A DNA stretch of 64,000 nucleotides from Coraliomargarita algicola. Lineage in GTDB: Bacteria > Verrucomicrobiota > Verrucomicrobiia > Opitutales > Coraliomargaritaceae. The DNA is taken from assembly GCF_033878955.1 (NCBI RefSeq), contig NZ_CP138858.1:3933001-3997000 (forward strand). Reading direction: 5' to 3'. A program made the translations under genes and the position numbers. Below are positions 52,605-59,989 of the stretch, piece after piece. Under the pieces are notes generated by a model. It was not told the origin of the DNA. It made no database searches and saw only the letters and a list, made by a program, of their open reading frames with translations. The first letter of the stretch is position 1, and each line of letters opens with the position of its first letter.

Positions 52605-53498
52605 TTAGGCGTTGAGCGGCTCGACGCGCGTGAGCTCTTCGAGTTGTGCTTCGAAATCGACGGGCTTTGTTTTTAGTTTGGAGACGATGGGGTGCAAATT
52701 GAGGGTCAAATTGGCGGGGCGTGATTCGTCCTCTCGACAAGCAGATTCCACGGCGTCGAGTGGGAGGCCGAAGTGTTTGAGAATGCGTTGGCCCATTTCA
52801 AAGCGACTGAGGGTTTCGCTGCCAGCCCAATGAAAGAGCCCGTGGAGATCGCGGCGTTCGCTGAGTTCGAGTAAGACTTCCGCCACGTTGGAGGCGGAGC
52901 AAGGCTGGCGCATTTCGTCGCAGTAGAGTTTCGGGCGCTCGCCGGCTTGGATGGCGGCGATGAGTTTTTCGTGCACGCTGCGTTGGCCGCGTGGACTGTT
53001 GCCCATGAGGATGGGGATGCGCAAAACGACGGGGTCCTCAGGGTTGTGCTCCAGAACTTCCCGTTCCGCCATCAGCTTGGTTTGGCCGTAGAGATTCGTG
53101 GGGCCCGGCATATCTGTGGAGCGGTAGGGCTCTTCGGCGAGCCCGTCAAAGACCATATCGGTGGAGACATGGAGTAGGCGGGCGCCGAGATGGGTGGAGA
53201 CTTGCGCCAGTAAGCGTGGCAGGGCGACATTGACCTGTTCGGCGAGGCGCGGAACTGCGTCGACGGATGCTGGGTTGGAAATGGCCGCGCAATTAACGAT
53301 CACATCGGGCCAGTGTTCGAGGCACAAGGCAGTGAGCGCTTCGGGCTGGGAGGCGTCGAGTTGGATCGAACGTTCGAGGCCCGACGCGAGGGGTGGGTGC
53401 TGGTTATAGAGTGCGGTGACGGAGTGACCGCGGCGGACGGCGGCCTGTGCATATGCATGGCCTAGCAGTCCGGAGGCGCCAGTGAGTAGAATCTTCAT
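52605..53498 (-). CDS. rfbD: dTDP-4-dehydrorhamnose reductase family protein
   Basis: 297-residue short-chain dehydrogenase of the RmlD group: ILLTGASGLLGHAYAQAAVR, a DASQPEALTALCLEHWPDVI stretch, VNCAAISNPASVDAVPRLAE, LLHVSTDMVFDGLAEEPYRS, the catalytic TNLYGQTKLMAERE (Y-x3-K) and VLRIPILMG. RmlD reduces the last intermediate to dTDP-L-rhamnose, but close relatives include methionine adenosyltransferase regulatory subunits and other nucleotide-sugar reductases. It reads away from hisC. rfbB and rfbA are 34 kb away; no rmlC is seen. Confidence 0.75.
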   Translation of the reverse strand: MKILLTGASGLLGHAYAQAAVRRGHSVTALYNQHPPLASGLERSIQLDASQPEALTALCLEHWPDVIVNCAAISNPASVDAVPRLAEQVNVALPRLLAQVSTHLGARLLHVSTDMVFDGLAEEPYRSTDMPGPTNLYGQTKLMAEREVLEHNPEDPVVLRIPILMGNSPRGQRSVHEKLIAAIQAGERPKLYCDEMRQPCSASNVAEVLLELSERRDLHGLFHWAGSETLSRFEMGQRILKHFGLPLDAVESACREDESRPANLTLNLHPIVSKLKTKPVDFEAQLEELTRVEPLNA

Positions 53499-53562
53499 GG
53501 TTTCTTAGAGCGTGTTTTTGTTGCAATCGCTTTCGGGAGAGGCAAGTTCAAAGCGATAATCA

Positions 53563-54678
53563 ATGAAATACGCTGAACTCGCGAATGCTGGTGTGCATGA
53601 ACAACCGGTCTACCAACCCGGAAAACCTATTGAGTATGTTGCTCAGGAGTTTGGACTCGATCCTGCCCTGATCGCTAAACTCGCCTCTAATGAGAATCCG
53701 TTTGGACCCTCGCCCAAAGCTATGGCAGCGGCGCAGACGGCTCTTCGGACCGCCCATCTGTATCCGGATGGCAATTGCTGTCAGCTGCGTGCGGCGATCG
53801 CTCAGGCGCGTGGCATCGGCGAAGATGCCCTAATCATTGGAAATGGCTCGAATGAAATCATCGAGTTATTGGGACATGCCTTCTTGCGCCCCGGTGTGGA
53901 AGTCGTGATGGGGGATCAGGCCTTTATCGTCTACAAATTGATCACCAAACTGTTTGGTGCGACTCCGGTGGAGGTGCCGATGCAGGATTTTGGGCATGAT
54001 TTGTCTGCTATGCGGGCGGCGGTCACCGATCAGACGCGCTTAGTCTTCGTGGCCAGTCCTAATAATCCGACGGGCGTGGCGAATACGGAGGCTGATTTGA
54101 TCGAGTTGACTGAATCCTTGCCCGCGCATGTAATTCTTTGTCTCGACGAAGCTTATGCGGAGTATTTGGAGCGTGCACCGGATCTGCGGGCACAGATGGC
54201 GGCGGGATGTAAGGTCTTTTGCATGCGCACCTTTTCTAAAATCTACGGATTGGGCGGGTTGCGAGTGGGCTACGGCTATGGTGCGCCCGAATTGATTCAA
54301 TTGCTGCAGCGGGTGCGGCAGCCATTTAATGTAAATGCGATCGCGCAGGTGGCCGCAAGCGCGGCCCTCACGGATCATGAGTTTGTGAATAAGTGCCGGA
54401 CTGCTAATGAGGCGGGGCGGGCACAACTGGTTGCGGGGCTGGAGGCGCTCGGCAATGCGACCGTCGGCGGACAAGCGAACTTTGTGTTGGCCAATGTGGG
54501 CGATGGTGGAGCGTTTTTTCAGGCACTCCAGCAGCGTGGCTTGATTGTGCGGCCTCTTGCTCCTTATGGCATGCCGGCATTTGTTCGGATTACGATCGGC
54601 ACCGAAGCGGAGAACCAGCGGCTTTTGGCGGCGGCCCGTGAGTTGGCACAATCCCAGGGAGTTCCGGATTCGCGATGA
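53563..54678 (+). CDS. hisC: Histidinol-phosphate aminotransferase
   Basis: PLP-dependent transaminase of histidine biosynthesis (imidazole acetol phosphate to histidinol phosphate). 371 residues: KLASNENPFGPSPKAMAAAQ, IIGNGSNEIIELLGHAF, VASPNNPTGVANTEADLIEL, LDEAYAEYLERAP, the PLP lysine in MRTFSKIYGLGGLRVGYG and RPLAPYGMPAFVRITIGTEA at the end. Full length. ATGA overlap with the CNNM-type gene downstream suggests co-translation, although the functions seem unrelated. Confidence 0.93.
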   Translation: MKYAELANAGVHEQPVYQPGKPIEYVAQEFGLDPALIAKLASNENPFGPSPKAMAAAQTALRTAHLYPDGNCCQLRAAIAQARGIGEDALIIGNGSNEIIELLGHAFLRPGVEVVMGDQAFIVYKLITKLFGATPVEVPMQDFGHDLSAMRAAVTDQTRLVFVASPNNPTGVANTEADLIELTESLPAHVILCLDEAYAEYLERAPDLRAQMAAGCKVFCMRTFSKIYGLGGLRVGYGYGAPELIQLLQRVRQPFNVNAIAQVAASAALTDHEFVNKCRTANEAGRAQLVAGLEALGNATVGGQANFVLANVGDGGAFFQALQQRGLIVRPLAPYGMPAFVRITIGTEAENQRLLAAARELAQSQGVPDSR

Positions 54679-55979
54679 GTGACGCTTGGATTCGTTTTGG
54701 AATTTCTGTGGCTTCGGTGGGGCTGATGCTCGTGCTGCATGCCTTTTTGGTCATGTGCGAAATTAGCCTAGTGAAGTTTCGCTATCGCAAGCCCAGTGAA
54801 GAGCAGTTAGAGGCGCTCATGCAATTGCCCGGGCTGGCTCGTATGATCGACAATAGCGATCAAACGGGGCGGGTGGTGCGCTTTAGTAAGACGCTGTGTA
54901 CGGTGGCGGTTGGACTGCTGTTGATGCCATTAGTTAGCGATTTTTTCGGGCTCTTCCAGATGGAGGTCGCGCCCGCGCGTTGGATTGTAGTTCTGGTCTC
55001 TTTTACCTTGGCCGTGTCGGTGCACTTCTTCTTTGCCGAGATTTTTCCACGCGGGCTTGCGATGCGCGATCCCTCAAAGGCGATCCGTCGCTCATACCGC
55101 GTATTACTCGGATTTCAGTTTTTGACTTTTCCGGTCATGCTGTTTTTCCGGATGTTGAAGAAGTCGCTTTATCGTCGTATCGGGGTGGACGTGGAAGACG
55201 AGTTGAACCCATTGGATGTGGATGTGCAAATCCGCGCGATGGGGGAGGATAGCAGTCAACTGTCCGGAGTGGTTCGCAAGATCGTGAATCGTACCTTGCA
55301 GATGCAAGAGCTGGTGGTGCAGGACATCCTGTTGCCACGTAGTCAGGTGGTGATTTGTGATTTAGACCTGGGAATTAAGGCGAATCTGGAGACCATGAAA
55401 GCGGCCGGGCACACACGTTTTCCGCTCTGTCGTGGGGATTTGGATGAGTGCCTCGGGCTCATTCACATTAAGGATATATTTCGCTGGCGCGAGCCTGTGT
55501 CAGAGATCGATTTGATGAAGTTGAAACGTAACTTGGCTGTCTTTCCGCTGGAAACTCCTTTGGAAGAGGCGCTTGAGCGAATGTTGCGCGCCAAATTTCA
55601 CATGGCGTTGGCGGTGGATGAATTTGGTGGGATCGTCGGGGTGATCACCTTGGAAAGCATTTTAGAAGAACTCGTGGGTGAAATTCAGGATGAGTTTGAC
55701 AGTGAAGAAGAGCAGATTGTGGCGATTGGTGATGGGAAGCGTTTTCGAATTTCCGGTCTGACGCCGATTCATGACATCGAAGAGGAGCTAGAGATCGAAA
55801 TCGACAACGAAGAAGTGTCCACCTTTGGCGGTTTGATTACCGGAGAGTTGGGGCATATTCCCGAGCGCGGAGAGAGTCTGAGCTGTTACGGCTTGGAGAT
55901 CACTGTGGATGAGGTCGATGATCGCCGCGTGATTGCCGCCACCGTATCGCTACAGGCGTCCGTTGAGTTGAATCCGTAG
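54675..55979 (+). CDS. CNNM/CorC-HlyC family transporter-like membrane protein
   Basis: 434 residues: an N-terminal DUF21 (CNNM) domain with about four hydrophobic segments up to residue 160 (SVASVGLMLVLHAFLVMCEI first, FFFAEIFPRG in the last), two CBS domains (about 205-330; VQDILLPRSQVVICDL, TRFPLCRGDLDECLGLIHIK and MALAVDEFGGIVGVITLESI) and a C-terminal CorC/HlyC domain (FRISGLTPIHDIEEELEIEI onward). Such proteins take part in magnesium or cobalt export/homeostasis; older annotations call them hemolysins. Complete. Confidence 0.92.
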   Translation: MSDAWIRFGISVASVGLMLVLHAFLVMCEISLVKFRYRKPSEEQLEALMQLPGLARMIDNSDQTGRVVRFSKTLCTVAVGLLLMPLVSDFFGLFQMEVAPARWIVVLVSFTLAVSVHFFFAEIFPRGLAMRDPSKAIRRSYRVLLGFQFLTFPVMLFFRMLKKSLYRRIGVDVEDELNPLDVDVQIRAMGEDSSQLSGVVRKIVNRTLQMQELVVQDILLPRSQVVICDLDLGIKANLETMKAAGHTRFPLCRGDLDECLGLIHIKDIFRWREPVSEIDLMKLKRNLAVFPLETPLEEALERMLRAKFHMALAVDEFGGIVGVITLESILEELVGEIQDEFDSEEEQIVAIGDGKRFRISGLTPIHDIEEELEIEIDNEEVSTFGGLITGELGHIPERGESLSCYGLEITVDEVDDRRVIAATVSLQASVELNP

Positions 55980-55995
55980 TGGATACGTTATTTAG

Positions 55996-56142
55996 TCGCC
56001 TCGGTTCTTTGAACCGGGGAGGCGATTTGCTTGAAGAGAGCTGAAATCTGAGAGCTGAGGATGGGGGCGTTGAACGTTGAACACCCAACATTGAACATCG
56101 AATCTTTGAGTGGCAGGTAGTCGGGTTGGCTTTGCCGCCCGA
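55996..56142. repeat. Composite intergenic repeat (copy 2)
   Basis: An imperfect hairpin module CGCCTCGGTTC/GAACC-GGG-GAGGCG (55996-56025; it may also act as a weak terminator, though no T-run follows). Then heptamers GAGAGCT, GAAATCT, GAGAGCT, GAGGATG (56036-56063) and GTTGAAC, GTTGAAC, ACCCAAC, ATTGAAC, ATCGAAT, CTTTGAG (56069-56110). Last a GTCGGGTTGGCTTTGCCGCC segment (56123-56142). Modules and order match 6551-6645. Confidence 0.75.
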
Positions 56143-56202
56143 TCGTGGCTGCGTCTGGCCTCGATTCGGCTTTTTAGTTACGAATTGGCCGGGAAATCGC
56201 TC

Positions 56203-57870
56203 TTAGCTGCTGAGCTCCTGTAGCGATTGTGAGTTTTCGCGTAGGATGGCGCTGAGTTGGAGCAGCAGACTTTGGCGATCGGGGGTGAAAATGAAACGAT
56301 CACTGCCGAGCTTGTGGTAGGCTTCAACTAAGAGTTCCATTTGTGGACGACGCATTTCTAAGAGTCTCGAAAGTAAGCGATTCAAGTTTTCAGTATTTCC
56401 CAAGGTGAGTTCCGTGCGGATGAGTTCTGAGAGTATTTTTTGATTGGTGGGAGTCTTTTGGTAGGCAACCATCAGGATCTTCCGTGCTTGTTGATGGCGG
56501 TCGATTTTTGTAAATCGGCGAGCCACTGCTAGGTAGGTTTGCGGTTGGTTGTTGGACTCATCGATGAAGTCTTGTAGGTAGATCTCGCCCAAGTCGGGGC
56601 GATTGATGCCGTAGGAAGCCACTGCGCGTAAGCTGTTGAAGATGGCCCAGCGTGATGTGAGCCAGTCTGGCCGTTCTTTGAGTAGTTCTTCGGAGAACTC
56701 CAGCGCGCCGTCGTAGTCTTTGTCGACCAAGTGAGCTTCAATGAGAAGTAGGGCGAAGGCATCGATATTAAATTCGTTTTCCAGAGCTTCCTCGTAAGTG
56801 CGGCGAGCTAGGTCCACGTTGCCTGTGTCCGCTGCGAAGTTGGCAAGTGCTTGGAGAGCCGATTCGTCATCACTGAATTGCTGTAGCATACGTTGGGTTT
56901 CGCGTTGCTCGCGCTCGCTGTCGTCGGACTTGTTGTAGATGTAGAGCAATTCGAGACGTGGAGCGGCGCTCAATGGATCGCTGACATTGCGCAGGATGGC
57001 ATAACGGCGCGCTTCGTCAATCTTGCCCAGTTCGCGGTTGTAGCGACTGAGCTGCATCAGCAAGGGCTCTGAATTTGGGAACTTTTGAATCGAATCCTCC
57101 ATCTTGTCGATTGCGGCTTCTTGGTTGCCTCGGTCCCAACTGATTTGGGAGGAAAGCAGAACCCCTTCCAGTGATTCCAGTAATTTATACTCGCTCAAAT
57201 AGTCGTCGGCACGGTCGTAATTGCCGCGCAGATAGTTGGCGTTGGCCGCTCCAAAGGCGAGTGTGCGATTGATATCGGTGAGTTCCGGCTCTTTCGGCAG
57301 GTATTTATCTGCGAGGCTTTGGATTTCTTCATCCATTTGGTAGCGGAGTAAGACGCGCAGTGTTTGCTTTAGGTAGTCAATGTCATCAATGCCTCCCTGT
57401 TCCAAGCCTTTGAGTAGTTGGTCCGCGGCTATATCGTGACGTTTGAGTGCAATTTCATAGAACTCTGCCAAAACGCGCCGGCCTTCCAAGTTGGCGGGCG
57501 CTCTTGCAACCCCGAGTCGTAATAGTCGTAGCGCGTCGCGGTAATTGCCCTGTTTAATTTCGTCCAGTCCTTTTTGGATGTGGTAGTTGCCCATCTCGGT
57601 GCGGTGTGCATCCAGCCCCAAAGGGAACAGTGTGAGCATTTTCGTATAAGAGACTTCATCAAATTCTTTATTGTATTTGAAGTGGAAGTACAGTGCGCCC
57701 GCCATCGCAAACCAACCGACGATGGCTAACAGTAGCAAGGTGCTGAACAAGCGTCCCCAGCGGACGGAGATTTCCATGCGACCGTCGAGGCCTTTGCGTT
57801 GCACGACAAATCCCAATAGGATCGGTTTTTCGCGAGTCATCGGGTGGCGGGTGCTGGCTTTTTTGCTCAT
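56203..57870 (-). CDS. Membrane-anchored TPR-repeat protein
   Basis: 555 residues. A short basic cytoplasmic start, one membrane helix (about 36-58, LFSTLLLLAIVGWFAMAGAL), then an almost wholly helical domain made of TPR-like repeats. Typical repeat pieces are GNYRDALRLLRLGVARAPAN, LEGRRVLAEFYEIALKRHDI, EAAIDKMEDSIQKFPNSEPL, GNVDLARRTYEEALENEFNI and QQARKILMVAYQKTPTNQKI. No enzyme motif. It is divergent from the beta-barrel/Wza/Wzc genes with a 203-bp space, so it may be a periplasmic assembly factor for the export machine (like PelB- or PEP-CTERM-system TPR proteins), which is inference. Confidence 0.75.
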   Translation of the reverse strand: MSKKASTRHPMTREKPILLGFVVQRKGLDGRMEISVRWGRLFSTLLLLAIVGWFAMAGALYFHFKYNKEFDEVSYTKMLTLFPLGLDAHRTEMGNYHIQKGLDEIKQGNYRDALRLLRLGVARAPANLEGRRVLAEFYEIALKRHDIAADQLLKGLEQGGIDDIDYLKQTLRVLLRYQMDEEIQSLADKYLPKEPELTDINRTLAFGAANANYLRGNYDRADDYLSEYKLLESLEGVLLSSQISWDRGNQEAAIDKMEDSIQKFPNSEPLLMQLSRYNRELGKIDEARRYAILRNVSDPLSAAPRLELLYIYNKSDDSEREQRETQRMLQQFSDDESALQALANFAADTGNVDLARRTYEEALENEFNIDAFALLLIEAHLVDKDYDGALEFSEELLKERPDWLTSRWAIFNSLRAVASYGINRPDLGEIYLQDFIDESNNQPQTYLAVARRFTKIDRHQQARKILMVAYQKTPTNQKILSELIRTELTLGNTENLNRLLSRLLEMRRPQMELLVEAYHKLGSDRFIFTPDRQSLLLQLSAILRENSQSLQELSS

Positions 57871-58073
57871 GTGTAAATTTTATGTTTTATGGGGGGAGGT
57901 CTTTCGGTGATTTCTAATGTATTCTGGTGACTTGAGCCAAGCCCAAATAAAGCAGACTTTCGTATTGCAGTTGTTTTTTTTTGTACCTAGGGTTTTTGAC
58001 TCAGATGTGATTCTCTCTTCAACTCTTTTTGCTTCTCTTGATTTATACTCTACCGAAACTTACTTTTCTGCAT

Positions 58074-59240
58074 ATGAAAAATAAACAATTCTGCCTGTTA
58101 ACGCTAATTTCTTCCGGTCTGCTGATTCAAGCGTCTGTCAGTGCGTCGCCACTCGTTTCGATTGGGGACAATGCAGACATCTTCTTTAATGGTTCTTCCA
58201 GTTTGCGTTGGTCTTCCAATATTTTTCGCGATGAGACTGGTGAGGTGGATGATTTGATCTGGACGGTTTCACCAGGCTTTGAGCTGAACGTCGGGCGTGG
58301 CGCCTCCAATACTGATTTGAGTATCAGCACCCGCTATGATGTCCTGCGCTATCAGGATATCAGTCGGATGAATGTGGAGCTGTTTCACATCCGGGCGGTT
58401 GGCTCCTATCAAGGGAGTCGTCTGGATTTAAATGGATCCGTTGCCTTTGATGAGAATAAGTCCAGCAGTGGTCTGAATAACGTGGCGAATGATTTGATCG
58501 AGTATGATACCACATCTGCAGATGTGAATGGGGAATATCGCTTGTCGCCTAAATTTAGTTTTGGTTCGGGCTTCAGTTTCTCCAGCCAAGAATACTCGAC
58601 TTATACGGAGCGATTTGCGGATCGTGAGAAAGTAACTGTTCCGTTGGATGTGTTTTATGAGCTGACGCCTAAGGTGGATCTGAGTTTTGGCGCTACGTAT
58701 TCTGTTACAGATGTAGATGCCACGCTGTTGAATCCTAATGGCGATTACACTCAAGAGTCCTTCTTTTATAATTTTGGTGCACGTGGTAATTTGTTGCCGA
58801 AGTTGACGGGCTCGTTTAAGGTGGGCTATCGCACCAAAGATACGGACCGTGCGGGGGCGGATGAGGATGGCATGCTCGGATTGAATGCTAGCTTAGTTTG
58901 GGCGATGACTCCTAAGTTAACTACAACCTTGGGCTTGTCGCGTGATTTTGGTGTTGGTGGAGAAGGAGGCGCGACTGAGGTCTCTAAGATTAATTTAAGC
59001 AGCAGTTATTCCATTAATAGTTATTTTGCGGCCAGTGCTAGCCTAGGATATGCATTGCGGGATTATACCGATTCAAACCAAGAGGATGATCAATACAATG
59101 CGGGTCTGCGTCTGTCATATTCGCCCAATCAATATTGGAGCTTTAGCACTGGCTATACTTACTCGGAGAATAGCTCTAATCGCGTGGGCTCTAGTTATGA
59201 AGACCATACATTGGATCTGACTGCGACCCTTCGTTACTAA
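58074..59240 (+). CDS. Outer-membrane beta-barrel protein of the exopolysaccharide export locus
   Basis: 388 residues from ATG 58074 (an upstream start at 58029 adds an unconserved 15 residues). Signal peptide to about residue 25 (MKNKQFCLLTLISSGLLIQA, then SVSAS). The rest is alternating polar/hydrophobic beta strands with aromatic turns (FNGSSSLRWSSNIFRDETGE, SFFYNFGARGNLLPKLTGSF, YWSFSTGYTYSENSSNRVGS) and a C-terminal strand ending in Tyr, as in BBP2-type barrels found next to Wza/Wzc genes. It probably forms or lines the outer-membrane exit. It is followed by a strong terminator before the wza-like gene. Confidence 0.8.
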   Translation: MKNKQFCLLTLISSGLLIQASVSASPLVSIGDNADIFFNGSSSLRWSSNIFRDETGEVDDLIWTVSPGFELNVGRGASNTDLSISTRYDVLRYQDISRMNVELFHIRAVGSYQGSRLDLNGSVAFDENKSSSGLNNVANDLIEYDTTSADVNGEYRLSPKFSFGSGFSFSSQEYSTYTERFADREKVTVPLDVFYELTPKVDLSFGATYSVTDVDATLLNPNGDYTQESFFYNFGARGNLLPKLTGSFKVGYRTKDTDRAGADEDGMLGLNASLVWAMTPKLTTTLGLSRDFGVGGEGGATEVSKINLSSSYSINSYFAASASLGYALRDYTDSNQEDDQYNAGLRLSYSPNQYWSFSTGYTYSENSSNRVGSSYEDHTLDLTATLRY

Positions 59241-59272
59241 TAAATTGAAACCCTTTTCCCTTTTATGGGTCA

Positions 59273-59298
59273 AAATGCCTCTTGCAGAGGCATTTTTT
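59273..59298 (+). terminator. Rho-independent terminator directly ahead of the wza-like start
   Basis: 10-bp perfect stem (59273-59282 with 59286-59295), 3-base loop TGC and a T-run through 59298. It ends the beta-barrel transcript only six bases before the next start codon (59304). A transcript reading into the wza-like gene must pass it, so it may act as an attenuator. Confidence 0.85.
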
Positions 59299-59303
59299 AC
59301 TTT

Positions 59304-59972
59304 ATGAAGCAGTTATATTTATTCATCACGCTTAGTTTTTGCTTTATCAGTGCACTTGCGACTGCACAAGACTCCAGTGGTGGGGACGGTGGGGGGGGGA
59401 ATCGCTCGTCATATGATTCCGGAGCCTCTTCCTCAGCCGGCAGGTCAGGGGTTGGCATAGTGGTTGGTGAGAACTATGTGCTCAAGCCTTCGGACGTCAT
59501 TTCTGTGTCTGTATATCAGGAGTCGGATCTAGATAAAAGTGTGCGGATCGAGGGGGATGGTTCTGTGGCTCTAGCTTTAATTGGTAAAGTTAAGCTTGCT
59601 GGAATGACGGTCGCGGAAGCTCAGTCGCTGGTTACTGATTTGTACAATCGAGACTATCTTGTCGATCCACAGGTGTCGCTTCTGGTTGTGGAGTTTTCAC
59701 CTAAAATTGTTCATATTTTAGGCTCTGTGAATGGGCCTGGCCAGGTCGCAATCCCTCCGGACCGTGATTTGACTCTCACGGAGGCCATTGCAGCGGTCGG
59801 TGGAGTGAGTCGTATTGGAAACCCTAAATCAATCACAATTAAACGTATCGATGAAGATGGTCGTGCGCGCCAAATGGAAGTGAATTTCACTCGGATCATA
59901 CAGGATCCAAATGCCAAAGATATCATCCTTCAAGAAGGGGATACTATCTGGGTTCCAGAGCGAATTATCTAA
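59304..59972 (+). CDS. Wza-like polysaccharide export protein
   Basis: 222 residues from ATG 59304 (MKQLYLFITLSFCFISALAT, a signal peptide; the in-frame start at 59265 would translate the terminator). After a Gly/Ser-rich stretch comes the polysaccharide-export domain: VLKPSDVISVSVYQESDLDK, GDGSVALALIGKVKLAGMTV, YLVDPQVSLLVVEFSPKIVH. An SLBB domain follows: GSVNGPGQVAIPPDRDLTLT, EAIAAVGGVSRIGNPKSI. No lipobox cysteine is seen, unlike E. coli Wza, and there is only one SLBB domain. Forms the outer-membrane/periplasmic export channel with the kinase encoded 17 bp downstream. Confidence 0.92.
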   Translation: MKQLYLFITLSFCFISALATAQDSSGGDGGGGNRSSYDSGASSSAGRSGVGIVVGENYVLKPSDVISVSVYQESDLDKSVRIEGDGSVALALIGKVKLAGMTVAEAQSLVTDLYNRDYLVDPQVSLLVVEFSPKIVHILGSVNGPGQVAIPPDRDLTLTEAIAAVGGVSRIGNPKSITIKRIDEDGRARQMEVNFTRIIQDPNAKDIILQEGDTIWVPERII

Positions 59973-59989
59973 CACTTTAGATTATAAAT

